In this document: in pieces, positions 1 to 6,500 of the stretch | Layout of the letters: the number at the start of each line of letters is the position of its first letter | Numbering within the stretch: position 1 is the first letter of the stretch | Assembly: GCA_964585685.1 (NCBI GenBank) | Contig: CAZPEP010000035.1 | Location: 1-39,350, forward strand | From: JALHVH01 sp964585685 | GTDB taxonomy: Bacteria > Acidobacteriota > Aminicenantia > Aminicenantales > Saccharicenantaceae | DNA: 39,350 nucleotides | Direction: 5' to 3' | The notes under the pieces: model-generated | What the model was told of the DNA's origin: nothing | What the model saw: only the letters and a program-made list of their open reading frames with translations | Database searches by the model: none | Made by a program: the position numbers and the translations under genes

Positions 1-504
1 CAGGACATAGGTCATATCGAGAGAGCTGATGAGCAGGGCGGCCAGCGCAGGGCCGGCGATCGTGCTCATCGACTGGATGACCTGGTTGACGCCCGCGACG
101 CGCATGAGCTCGGACTCCGGGGCCAGAAGGGGGACGGACGCCTGCATGGCCGGAACATGGAAGGCGCTGCCCAGGGAACGCAGGGCCAGAAGGACGTAGA
201 GGTAGGGGATATTGACCTCGCCGGAGGCGAACAGCACGGCCATGACGGCGGTGCAGGCCGCTATGAAGAGGTCGGCCAGGATCATGATCCTTTTCCTGTC
301 CCAGCGGTCGATGAGGACTCCCGTGAACGGGCCCAGGAGGAGCATGGGCAGGAACGTCGCGATGAAGGAAAAGGCCAGGACCTCCGCCGACCCCGTTTCG
401 ATGCTCAACCAGAAAACGACGGCGTAGCCGACGACGGAACTGCTCAGGGTGGAGAACAGCTGTCCGGCCCAGATGATGATGAAGGTTCTTTTCCAGGCGT
501 CCAC
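1..504 (-). CDS. MFS transporter, N-terminal part (cut by window edge)
   Basis: The minus strand is open from a GTG at 504 to the window edge, giving 168 residues without a stop. The protein begins MDAWKRTFIIIWAGQLFS and shows about four to five hydrophobic segments. Between segments two and three lies LIDRWDRKRIM, the loop typical of the major facilitator superfamily (usual form GxLaDRxGRR/K). It resembles the enterobactin/macrolide-exporter-like MFS proteins, so an inner-membrane proton-driven efflux or uptake carrier is likely; the substrate cannot be told. An AGGA lies about 7 nt before the GTG, which is the reason for this start. The C-terminal half is outside the window. Seen: membrane segments and loop motif. 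Inferred: transport role. Confidence 0.8.
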   Translation of the reverse strand, partial: MDAWKRTFIIIWAGQLFSTLSSSVVGYAVVFWLSIETGSAEVLAFSFIATFLPMLLLGPFTGVLIDRWDRKRIMILADLFIAACTAVMAVLFASGEVNIPYLYVLLALRSLGSAFHVPAMQASVPLLAPESELMRVAGVNQVIQSMSTIAGPALAALLISSLDMTYVL

Positions 505-837
505 GGAATATCCTACGAAATCGCGACCGGTCCGGTTACAATATCAGGCAGGTTGCCCCATGTCAAAGCGGCCGGGGGGCCCGGGGTCGGAGGCCGCCCC
601 TTGACCCCAGGCCCGGGAACCTGCAGGCAGGTTCCCCCATCGCAAGAGCGATGGGTCCCCTTCCCGACTGGGGTTTACGGGGCGGGCCTCCTCACCTCCG
701 CTTTGGGCGCTCGTCATGACTTTCGCACGGTCGCTGCAGCCATTTGTCAAAGCCCTCCCATCACGGGACTGAGCATGATCGCCGCTTTCACGGCGACACG
801 CCCAAGGCTTTGTCTTTATTTCTTAACTCCCCCAACC

Positions 838-981
838 CCCTCCGACCTTGGCCGGAGATACGTTCCGCCAGTCCCCCTTGAATTCCAAGGGGGAAGGGGG
901 ATTAAGATCACAATTAAGCCGGAACGTGTCTCCGCCAGGAGGACTCGGATAGGGTCCGTGTCACCGGCAGAGGTCGGAGGG
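838..981. repeat. Nested inverted repeat (three shells)
   Basis: Three inverted repeats sit one inside the other: outer CCCTCCGACCT (838-848) with AGGTCGGAGGG (971-981), middle GGAGATACGTTCCG (854-867) with CGGAACGTGTCTCC (920-933, one mismatch), and an inner hairpin TCCCCCTTG/CAAGGGGGA (872-880/886-894). The inner hairpin belongs to the C-run/G-run palindrome family found elsewhere in the window. The nesting looks like one small palindromic element inserted into another. Confidence 0.65.
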
Positions 982-1009
982 CACGGTTCCCCGTCCGCAG
1001 GACAAGGTC

Positions 1010-1068
1010 GTAGCCGCAACCTTTAGGTTGCGTCTTTAACCAAGACGCAGGCTAAAGCGTGCGGCTAC
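1010..1068. repeat. REP-like palindrome
   Basis: GTAGCCGCA at 1010-1018 pairs with TGCGGCTAC at 1060-1068, and inside it CGTCTT (1031-1036) pairs with AAGACG (1042-1047). The two halves also share CTTTAGG / GCTAAAG motifs. It resembles dispersed extragenic palindromes; no second copy is present in this window. Confidence 0.6.
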
Positions 1069-1142
1069 AGATAAATCCGCGTCTTCAGGAGGGATATGTC
1101 CCCGAGTCCTGAGGTGGCGACCCCGTTACTTTTCCGGCTAGT

Positions 1143-1171
1143 TTGACAATACGGAGCACCGAAAATACAAT
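1143..1171 (+). promoter_or_regulatory. sigma70-type promoter for ftsY-rib operon
   Basis: TTGACA (1143-1148), 17-bp spacer, TACAAT (1166-1171). The -10 box ends 9 nt before the GTG start of ftsY at 1181, so the transcript should begin at or within a few bases of the start codon. No Shine-Dalgarno sequence is present. Confidence 0.75.
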
Positions 1172-1180
1172 GGGCGTACC

Positions 1181-2071
1181 GTGTTGGGAAATCTCAAAGA
1201 AAAGCTCGCCCGGACCAGGCTGGCGTTCCGGAAGTTCGAAGACCTCTTCCGGAGCGACAAGAGCCGGGAAGAGGTCCTGGACGACCTCGCCGAGGCTATG
1301 ATCCTCGCCGATATCGGCGTCGGGACGGCCGACAAGATCATCGAGGCCATTCGGGCAAGGACACGCAAGGACGATCCGCCGGAGGCCCTGAAAAAGGCCC
1401 TAAGGGACGAAATCGCCGCCCTCCTCGCCCGGTTCGACGCCCCGTTCGCCGCCGGCCCGGGGCCCGCGGTGGTCCTGATGGTGGGCGTCAACGGCGGTGG
1501 GAAGACGACGTCCCTCGCGAAGCTGGCCCGCCGGGCCCGGGGCAAGGGGCTGAAGGTCATGATGGCGGCGGCCGACACCTTCAGGGCCGCCGCCCAGGAA
1601 CAGCTCTCCATCTGGGGCCGGAGGCTCGAGATCCCGGTCGTCAAGGGTCAGTACGGCGCAGATCCGGCCTCGGTCGTCTTCGACGCCCTGCGGGCTTTCA
1701 AGGCCCAGAAGGCGGACCTCCTGCTCGTCGACACGGCGGGGCGGGTCCACACCAACGCCAACCTCATGAACGAGCTCGAAAAGGTCAAAAGGGTCGTCGC
1801 CCGGGAGGTTCCTGGAGCGCCCCAGGAGATCCTCCTCGTCCTCGACGCCACGATCGGCCAGAACGCCGTCGTCCAGGCCAGGGAGTTCTTAAAGTTTTCC
1901 GGGATCACCGGCATCTTCCTGACCAAGCTCGACGGGACGGCCAAGGGGGGAACCGTCATCGGGATCGCCGACGAGCTCGGCCTGCCCATCAAATTCATCG
2001 GCGTCGGGGAGGGTGAAGAGGACATCCTGGAGTTCGAAGCGGGAAGCTTCGCCGAAGCCTTGCTCTCATGA
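1181..2071 (+). CDS. ftsY: Signal recognition particle receptor FtsY
   Basis: SRP GTPase receptor that docks Ffh-ribosome complexes at the inner membrane for co-translational insertion. The 296-residue protein is an NG domain only: helical N domain (about 1-90), then P-loop GVNGGGKTT at 102-110, the ADTFRAAAQEQL motif, DTAGR and TKLDGTAKGG. It lacks the long acidic A domain of E. coli FtsY (497 residues), as in many bacteria. The start is a GTG placed 9 nt after a promoter -10 box, with no ribosome binding site, suggesting a leaderless message. Its stop overlaps the ribD start by 4 bases (ATGA), so it heads an operon with the riboflavin genes. Identification is secure from the SRP GTPase motifs; the FtsY-type (not Ffh) assignment rests on the absence of an M domain. 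Confidence 0.96.
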   Translation: MLGNLKEKLARTRLAFRKFEDLFRSDKSREEVLDDLAEAMILADIGVGTADKIIEAIRARTRKDDPPEALKKALRDEIAALLARFDAPFAAGPGPAVVLMVGVNGGGKTTSLAKLARRARGKGLKVMMAAADTFRAAAQEQLSIWGRRLEIPVVKGQYGADPASVVFDALRAFKAQKADLLLVDTAGRVHTNANLMNELEKVKRVVAREVPGAPQEILLVLDATIGQNAVVQAREFLKFSGITGIFLTKLDGTAKGGTVIGIADELGLPIKFIGVGEGEEDILEFEAGSFAEALLS

Positions 2072-3159
2072 ATACGCGGACAGACCTTGACCTCATGGAG
2101 ATGGCCTACGGCCTCGCGGAAAAGGCCAGGGGCCGGACGAGCCCGAACCCGTGCGTCGGCGCGGTCGTCACCGCGGGTGGCTCCATCGTCGGCTGGGGGT
2201 ACCACGAGGAAGCTGGCCGACCCCACGCCGAGATCATCGCCCTGGACAGAGCCGGGCGAAGGGCGAAGGGCGGGACCATCTATCTCACCCTCGAACCCTG
2301 CGTCCACTGGGGCCGGACGCCGCCGTGCGCCGACAGGCTCCTCGACGCCGGCCTCGCGAGGGCGGTCGTCTCAGCCGTCGACCCCAATCCCCTGGTGAAC
2401 GGGCGCGGGCTCGCGGCCCTGAAGGGAGCCGGGTTCGAGCTCGTGACGGGGCTCCTCGAGGAACGGAACCGGCGCCTGAACGAAACCTATTCCAAGTACA
2501 TAACCCGGAAGGTCCCGTTCGTCACCCTTAAAGCGGCGGTCAGCCTGGACGGGCGGATCGCCGCCCGGAGCGGAAATTCCCGCTGGGTTTCTTCCGCCGA
2601 GGCTCGCGACTACGTCCACCTCCTTCGCGGCGAGCACGACGCCATCCTCGTGGGGATCGGCACGATCCTTTCCGACGACCCGCGCCTGACGGTCCGCCAT
2701 GCCCTGTGGAAGGGAAAGCGGCTCGTTCGCGTCGTTCTGGACCCTGGGCTCCGCACGCCGACCAAAGCCCGAATCCTATCCGCGCCCGGCGTCCTTATCT
2801 TCACGGACCGAAAGGCCCCCCGAAAGAATGAAAGGGCCCTCGAAGCGAAGGGGGCCGAGATCCTCCGGGTCCCGGGAGGGCCGACGGAGCTCGACCTGCC
2901 GGCCGTTCTCGGGGAGCTCGGGAAACGCGAGATCGCGAGCGTCCTCGTCGAGGGCGGGAGCCGCGTTCATACGTCCTTCATCGAGGCCGGGCTCGCCAAT
3001 AAGCTCGTCCTTGCCTTGTCCCCGAAGCTCGTCGGCGGCCGGAAGGCCGTCTCCTTCCTTGAAGGGGCGGGAGTGGAAACGATGGCGGCCGCGCTCAAGA
3101 TCAAGGACGCCAGGTGTTTTCCGGTGGGCGGCGACCGGATGATCGAGGGGTATTTCTGA
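2068..3159 (+). CDS. ribD: Bifunctional riboflavin deaminase/reductase RibD
   Basis: Catalyses two riboflavin pathway steps: deamination of the GTP-derived pyrimidine and NADPH-dependent reduction of its ribosyl side chain. The N-terminal deaminase domain (about 1-145) carries the zinc site HAE at 53-55 with Cys78 and Cys87 (LEPCVHWGRTPPC). The C-terminal reductase domain (about 146-363) begins PFVTLKAAVSLDGRIA and includes VEGGSRVHTSFI near 293-304, both typical. Length (363 residues) matches E. coli RibD (367). The start overlaps ftsY by 4 bases and its stop TGA shares one base with the next ATG, so translation is coupled through the operon. Confidence 0.96.
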   Translation: MNTRTDLDLMEMAYGLAEKARGRTSPNPCVGAVVTAGGSIVGWGYHEEAGRPHAEIIALDRAGRRAKGGTIYLTLEPCVHWGRTPPCADRLLDAGLARAVVSAVDPNPLVNGRGLAALKGAGFELVTGLLEERNRRLNETYSKYITRKVPFVTLKAAVSLDGRIAARSGNSRWVSSAEARDYVHLLRGEHDAILVGIGTILSDDPRLTVRHALWKGKRLVRVVLDPGLRTPTKARILSAPGVLIFTDRKAPRKNERALEAKGAEILRVPGGPTELDLPAVLGELGKREIASVLVEGGSRVHTSFIEAGLANKLVLALSPKLVGGRKAVSFLEGAGVETMAAALKIKDARCFPVGGDRMIEGYF

Positions 3160-3740
3160 TGTTCACAGGCATCATCTCGTCCATGGGTGTTTTTCAGGGC
3201 TATCGGCAGGGCCGGCGCGAGATCCTCATCGAGGCGCCGGAAGCGGCCCCGAAACTCGAACCCGGGGCCAGCCTGGCGGTCGACGGCGTCTGCCTGAGTC
3301 TCGTCCGCCGGGACGGGAGCGGGCTCGTCTTCGACCTGTCCAAAGAGACGCTCGAACGGACGACCCTCGGACTCCTCAGGACGGGCGACCGGCTCAACCT
3401 TGAGCTTCCCCTGACCCCCTCCTCCCTGCTCAGCGGCCACATCGTCTCCGGGCACGTGGACGCCGTGGGAAAGGTCACCCGGCTCGTCGCGAAGCGGCCG
3501 GGAAAGCGGCTGACGGTCTCGTTCCCGCGGGAGCTCGGGCCGTATTTCGTCCCCAAAGGATCCGTGGCCGTCAACGGAGTGAGCCTGACCGTCGCGACCC
3601 TCGGGGCGGACGTGTTCGACACGGAGCTCATCCCCCTGACCCTCGAGGGGACGAATCTGGGCCGGCTCCGGGCGGGTGACGCGGTCAACCTCGAGTGTGA
3701 CATGCTCGGCAAATACGTGTATAATTACATGAAAAAATGA
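3159..3740 (+). CDS. ribE: Riboflavin synthase, alpha subunit
   Basis: Dismutates two 6,7-dimethyl-8-ribityllumazine molecules to riboflavin. The start MFTGIISSMG is the family's near-invariant N-terminus, so I place it at 3159 although the frame stays open upstream to 3114. The 193-residue protein has two lumazine-binding repeats, with SLAVDGVCLS in the first and SVAVNGVSLTV in the second, and SGHIVSGHVD between them. The start overlaps the ribD stop by one base and the end overlaps ribBA by 4 bases. The lumazine synthase gene (ribH), which supplies its substrate, is not in this operon. Confidence 0.95.
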   Translation: MFTGIISSMGVFQGYRQGRREILIEAPEAAPKLEPGASLAVDGVCLSLVRRDGSGLVFDLSKETLERTTLGLLRTGDRLNLELPLTPSSLLSGHIVSGHVDAVGKVTRLVAKRPGKRLTVSFPRELGPYFVPKGSVAVNGVSLTVATLGADVFDTELIPLTLEGTNLGRLRAGDAVNLECDMLGKYVYNYMKK

Positions 3741-4957
3741 ACGAAAAAAGCCAGATGATACCGGTCGAAGAAGCCGTCCAGGCGGTCCGGGCCGGGCGGA
3801 TGATCATCATCGTGGACGACGAGGACCGGGAGAACGAGGGCGATCTCATGGTCGCCGCCGAAAAGGTCACGCCGGACGTCATTAATTTCATGACCAAGCA
3901 CGGACGGGGTCTCATCTGCCTGCCTCTCACCCGGGAGCGGCTCGAAGAGCTCCAGCTCCCGCTGATGGTCTCCGAGAACACGGCCCGTTATCAGACGGCC
4001 TTCACCGTGTCCATCGACGCGAAGGAAGGCGTCTCGACGGGGATCTCGGCTCACGACCGGGCCCGTACGGTCCTCACGGTCCTCGACCCGAAAACGCGGC
4101 CGGAGGATCTGGCCCGGCCCGGGCATATTTTTCCCCTCCAGGCGCGCGAGGGCGGGGTCCTGGCTAGGGCGGGCCAGACCGAGGCGTCCGTGGACCTGGC
4201 ACGGCTGGCAGGGATGACCCCCGCCGCCGTCATCTGCGAAATCATGAACGAAGACGGAACGATGGCCCGCATGCCCCAACTCGAGGAGTTCGGACGGGCC
4301 CACGACATCCCCATCCTTTCGGTCGCGAGCCTCATCCGCTACCGCATGAAGCACGAGACGCTCGTCCGGAAGACCTGTGAGGCCGATCTGCCCACGAAGT
4401 ACGGACACTTCCGCATCGTCGATTTCCAGGACATCATCCACGGCGACCATCACGTCGCCCTTGTCCTGGGGGACGTTTCGAAGAAGGTCAAGCCGACGCT
4501 CGTCAGGGCCCACTCCCAATGCCTGACGGGCGACACGTTCGGGTCGGCCCGCTGCGATTGCGGCGACCAGCTCCGCAGGGCCATGGAGATGATCGCAACC
4601 GAGGGCACGGGGGTCCTTCTGTACATCATGAATCACGAGGGCCGGGGGATCGGACTGACCAACAAGATCCGGGCCTACGCCATTCAGGACCAGGGGGCGG
4701 ACACGGTCGAAGCGAACTGCCGGCTGGGCTTCAAGCCCGACCAGCGGGACTACGGCATCGGGGCCCAGATCCTCGTCGCCCTGGGGATCGACCGGATCCG
4801 CCTGCTGACCAACAATCCCCGCAAGTTCATCGGTCTGACAGGCTACGGCCTGGAGATCGTCGACCGCGTCGCACTCGAGATCGAGCCGGGCAAGGACAAC
4901 ATCAATTATCTGAAGACCAAGAAAGAGAAAATGGGTCATATCCTCGATCTCGTCTGA
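3737..4957 (+). CDS. ribBA: Bifunctional DHBP synthase / GTP cyclohydrolase II RibBA
   Basis: Supplies both precursors of lumazine: 3,4-dihydroxy-2-butanone 4-phosphate from ribulose 5-phosphate and the pyrimidine from GTP. Residues 1-205 are the RibB domain with DDEDRENEGD at 27-36 and the HDRARTV loop. Residues 206-406 are the RibA domain; the zinc ligands Cys262, Cys273 and Cys275 lie in SQCLTGDTFGSARCDCGDQ, followed by HEGRGIGL. Both active sites look complete, so the fusion should be bifunctional. The length of 406 is normal. The ATG overlaps the ribE stop by 4 bases. No FMN riboswitch precedes the operon. Confidence 0.96.
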   Translation: MNEKSQMIPVEEAVQAVRAGRMIIIVDDEDRENEGDLMVAAEKVTPDVINFMTKHGRGLICLPLTRERLEELQLPLMVSENTARYQTAFTVSIDAKEGVSTGISAHDRARTVLTVLDPKTRPEDLARPGHIFPLQAREGGVLARAGQTEASVDLARLAGMTPAAVICEIMNEDGTMARMPQLEEFGRAHDIPILSVASLIRYRMKHETLVRKTCEADLPTKYGHFRIVDFQDIIHGDHHVALVLGDVSKKVKPTLVRAHSQCLTGDTFGSARCDCGDQLRRAMEMIATEGTGVLLYIMNHEGRGIGLTNKIRAYAIQDQGADTVEANCRLGFKPDQRDYGIGAQILVALGIDRIRLLTNNPRKFIGLTGYGLEIVDRVALEIEPGKDNINYLKTKKEKMGHILDLV

Positions 4958-4972
4958 TCTTCGGAACGCCCG

Positions 4973-5467
4973 ATGAGGGAAGACGAACGGATCCCCGCCA
5001 CCTTCCTGCGGAAGCTCGCCCTGACGCAGGACAAACAGAAACGCCTGAAGGTCCTTAAGGCCTACTCTCGGCTGGACACCCGGCTGGCCGAAAAGGTCCT
5101 CGTCGAGGCGCTCGGCGACCCCTGCGAGGAGATCCGGGACTTCATCGTCCGCGAGCTCTCCGGGCGGGAAGGCCTCGACCTTGAGCTGATCTGCGGCCGG
5201 CTCGGCGGCCCGCCCTGGTACGCCCGGAGCGCCGCCCTTAGGATCATCGGAATGCGGAAGGCCGAAAAGGCCGTCCAGCACATCGAGCGGGTCCTGGGGG
5301 ACGCCAACGCCGACGTCCGGAAGTGCGCCGCCGACGCCCTGGGCGAGATTGGGGGCCGGGACGTCCTGAGGCTCCTAGTCCGGCTGAAAAAGGACGAGAA
5401 CCCCTATGTGCGCCAGGCCGCGGAAGAGGGGTTAAGGAAGGCGAGCGAGGTCCGGTTCAGCATCTAG
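4973..5467 (+). CDS. HEAT-repeat protein
   Basis: A 164-residue protein made of four to five PBS-lyase-type HEAT repeats, each a pair of helices. The repeats are clearest at AEKVLVEALGDPCEEIRDFI, ARSAALRIIGM and ADVRKCAADALGEIGGRDVL, with VRQAAEEGLRKA at the end. Such modules bind proteins and have no catalytic residues. It follows ribBA after 15 bases and is probably co-transcribed, but nothing links it to riboflavin biosynthesis. The N-terminal 40 residues (REDERIPATFLRKLALTQDK) are helical and not repeat-like. No signal peptide or membrane segment, so it should be cytoplasmic. Its specific role is unknown. Confidence 0.8.
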   Translation: MREDERIPATFLRKLALTQDKQKRLKVLKAYSRLDTRLAEKVLVEALGDPCEEIRDFIVRELSGREGLDLELICGRLGGPPWYARSAALRIIGMRKAEKAVQHIERVLGDANADVRKCAADALGEIGGRDVLRLLVRLKKDENPYVRQAAEEGLRKASEVRFSI

Positions 5468-5526
5468 GGGTCCAGGCCTTCAGGAGGGCGCCGCCTCGGC
5501 TTGCTTGGCCTCACCGCCGGTGATGA

Positions 5527-5649
5527 TGTCGAGGACGGGAGAATCACTTTTTAGGTCTTCTCGCCGACGCGGAAAACGCCTGGGACGTCCCGGGCCTCGT
5601 CGGCGAACTTCTCAAGAGGAGAATACTGATTGACCGGGCAAGACCGTAA
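5527..5649 (+). pseudogene. PqqD-like gene remnant (C-terminal end only)
   Basis: The frame is open from 5527 to TAA at 5647-5649. Its end reads DVPGLVGELLKRRILID, closely matching the end of the intact PqqD-like protein at 10207-10509 (DVTGLVEELLKRKMLVE). As in the intact copy, this end overlaps a TTG-started S26-type peptidase. The first ~60 residues are missing: a stop lies at 5524-5526, and only a weak PqqD-like trace (VEDGRIT, in another frame) appears upstream. I therefore read it as a truncated, decayed recognition-element gene. A minus-strand reading across this stretch also exists but has no recognisable family. Confidence 0.6.
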
Positions 5650-6145
5650 ACCTGCTCTGTTCGGGCATCCGGCGGGGACCCTCGCTCTTTCGGGAAACGC
5701 CCTGCTCGGCCTCATGAAGGCCGTTCTGGACAGGGACGTCCCGTTCCGGTTCGAGGCAAGGGGGACCAGCATGGCCCCGTTCATCCGGAACGGGGATATC
5801 GTGACCGTCCGCCCGGCCCGTGAAAGGCCCCTCCTGAAAGGCGACGTCGTAGCCTTTGCCGAGCCGTCGACCAACAAGCTCTGCGTTCATCGCATCATCC
5901 GGGCATCGGGCGGTCGCTACGCCGTTAAGGGGGACAACGTGCCCAATGCGGACGGAGTGATTCCAGGTTCCTGCATCGTGGGAGTGGTCGCGAAAGTCGA
6001 AAGGGGGGGAAGGAAGATTTCGCTCGGCGTGGGTCGGGGCCGCGCCCTGATCGCCGACATGAGCCGGATCGGGGCCCTTCCGGTCACGGGGAGGAGGGCC
6101 GTCGGCGTTTTCCTGCGGATCCTGCGACGACGGAAAACCAAGTGA
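5630..6145 (+). CDS. S24/S26-type serine peptidase (first copy, high GC)
   Basis: A 171-residue protein of the signal-peptidase-I/LexA-fold superfamily. The nucleophile serine lies in GTSMAPFIRNGDIV (about 46-59); the second catalytic motif is VHRI (about 87-90) and the third YAVKGDNV (about 97-104). A His at the position of the usual Lys is the SipW/ER-type arrangement, a Ser-His dyad. Unlike real signal peptidases it has no N-terminal membrane helix, so it is probably soluble or peripheral. The start is TTG at 5630, overlapping the pqqD-like remnant by 20 bases, the same arrangement as at 10496. Base composition is high GC like the flanking core genes, unlike the second copy. It is intact although both neighbours are broken; it may still act, perhaps as leader peptidase for the peptide at 8567. 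Function is inferred. Confidence 0.75.
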   Translation: MTGQDRKPALFGHPAGTLALSGNALLGLMKAVLDRDVPFRFEARGTSMAPFIRNGDIVTVRPARERPLLKGDVVAFAEPSTNKLCVHRIIRASGGRYAVKGDNVPNADGVIPGSCIVGVVAKVERGGRKISLGVGRGRALIADMSRIGALPVTGRRAVGVFLRILRRRKTK

Positions 6146-6294
6146 GGCCCCATTTTAGGCCCCTGCCCCTTCACGAGCTCCCTCTTTGGGACGTCATGAG
6201 GAGGGAAAACAAGTATTTCACGTTCGACCTGGAACTGGTCTTCCGTCGCAAAAGCGATTGTCACCACGGGATGGTCGTTTATATAGAGTATTAA
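6142..6294 (+). pseudogene. Radical SAM gene remnant (N-terminal 50 codons)
   Basis: A GTG at 6142 overlaps the peptidase stop (GTGA) and opens 50 codons to TAA at 6292-6294. The translation contains LPLWDVMRRENKYFTFDLEL, which aligns position by position with the N-terminus of the enzyme at 11010 (FGLWAKIREKRRMFSIGFEL). Where that enzyme has the cluster motif CNNECRHC, this one has RKSDCHHG: the first and third Cys are lost. Homology ends there. It is a decayed radical SAM gene in the same position relative to the peptidase as the intact pair at 10496-12125. The junction with lower-GC DNA lies right behind it. Confidence 0.7.
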
Positions 6295-6359
6295 GATATC
6301 ACCTTTAAGGGTGAAGGCGGAACAACGAAAATCACCCCCCTGCTCATCCCTGAGGATAA

Positions 6360-6388
6360 TTGACCAGCTAAGTTCTTCCCACTATAAT
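6360..6388 (+). promoter_or_regulatory. Promoter of the radical SAM/kinase fusion gene
   Basis: TTGACC (6360-6365), 17-bp spacer, TATAAT (6383-6388). Transcription would begin near 6395, leaving a leader of about 105 nt before the ATG at 6501. A 14-codon reading frame (ATG 6460 to TGA 6504) lies in the leader and overlaps the next start as ATGA. Confidence 0.7.
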
Positions 6389-6500
6389 TCTTCGCGCCAA
6401 GAGAGAGGCAGCCCGCTATAACATAAATGGGCACGGATAAGGAAAACGAGCATCCTCATATGAGAAAGAAAGGGTCGCGCGGCTGCATTTCGGAGTTTTC

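Larger units (their letters stand above)
505..1142. repeat. Repeat-rich intergenic region with several palindromes
   Basis: No convincing gene is present in this 640-base gap. It holds two adjacent hairpins at 615-636 (GGGAACCTG/CAGGTTCCC) and 636-655 (CCCATCGC/GCGATGGG), a nested set of inverted repeats at 838-981, and a further palindrome at 1010-1068. Long open frames cross it on both strands but have low-complexity Arg/Gly/Pro-rich translations and no recognisable domain, so I regard them as spurious. Confidence 0.6.

Noticed and set aside
157..1026. Open frame on the plus strand covering the MFS start and the repeat region
   Set aside because: It is antisense to the MFS gene and then runs through palindromic repeats; no domain and no ribosome binding site.
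1070..1180. FMN riboswitch before ftsY-ribD
   Set aside because: None of the conserved RFN element blocks is visible; a standard promoter sits directly at the ftsY start.
3114..3158. Upstream extension of riboflavin synthase to 3114
   Set aside because: The residues are encoded inside ribD and the family N-terminus MFTGII begins exactly at 3159.
5470..5640. Minus-strand reading ending in ITGGEAKQAEAAPS that could be the tail of a gene
   Set aside because: It needs a frameshift, has no upstream body and no family match; the plus-strand pqqD-like match with the same gene coupling as at 10496 explains the stretch better.
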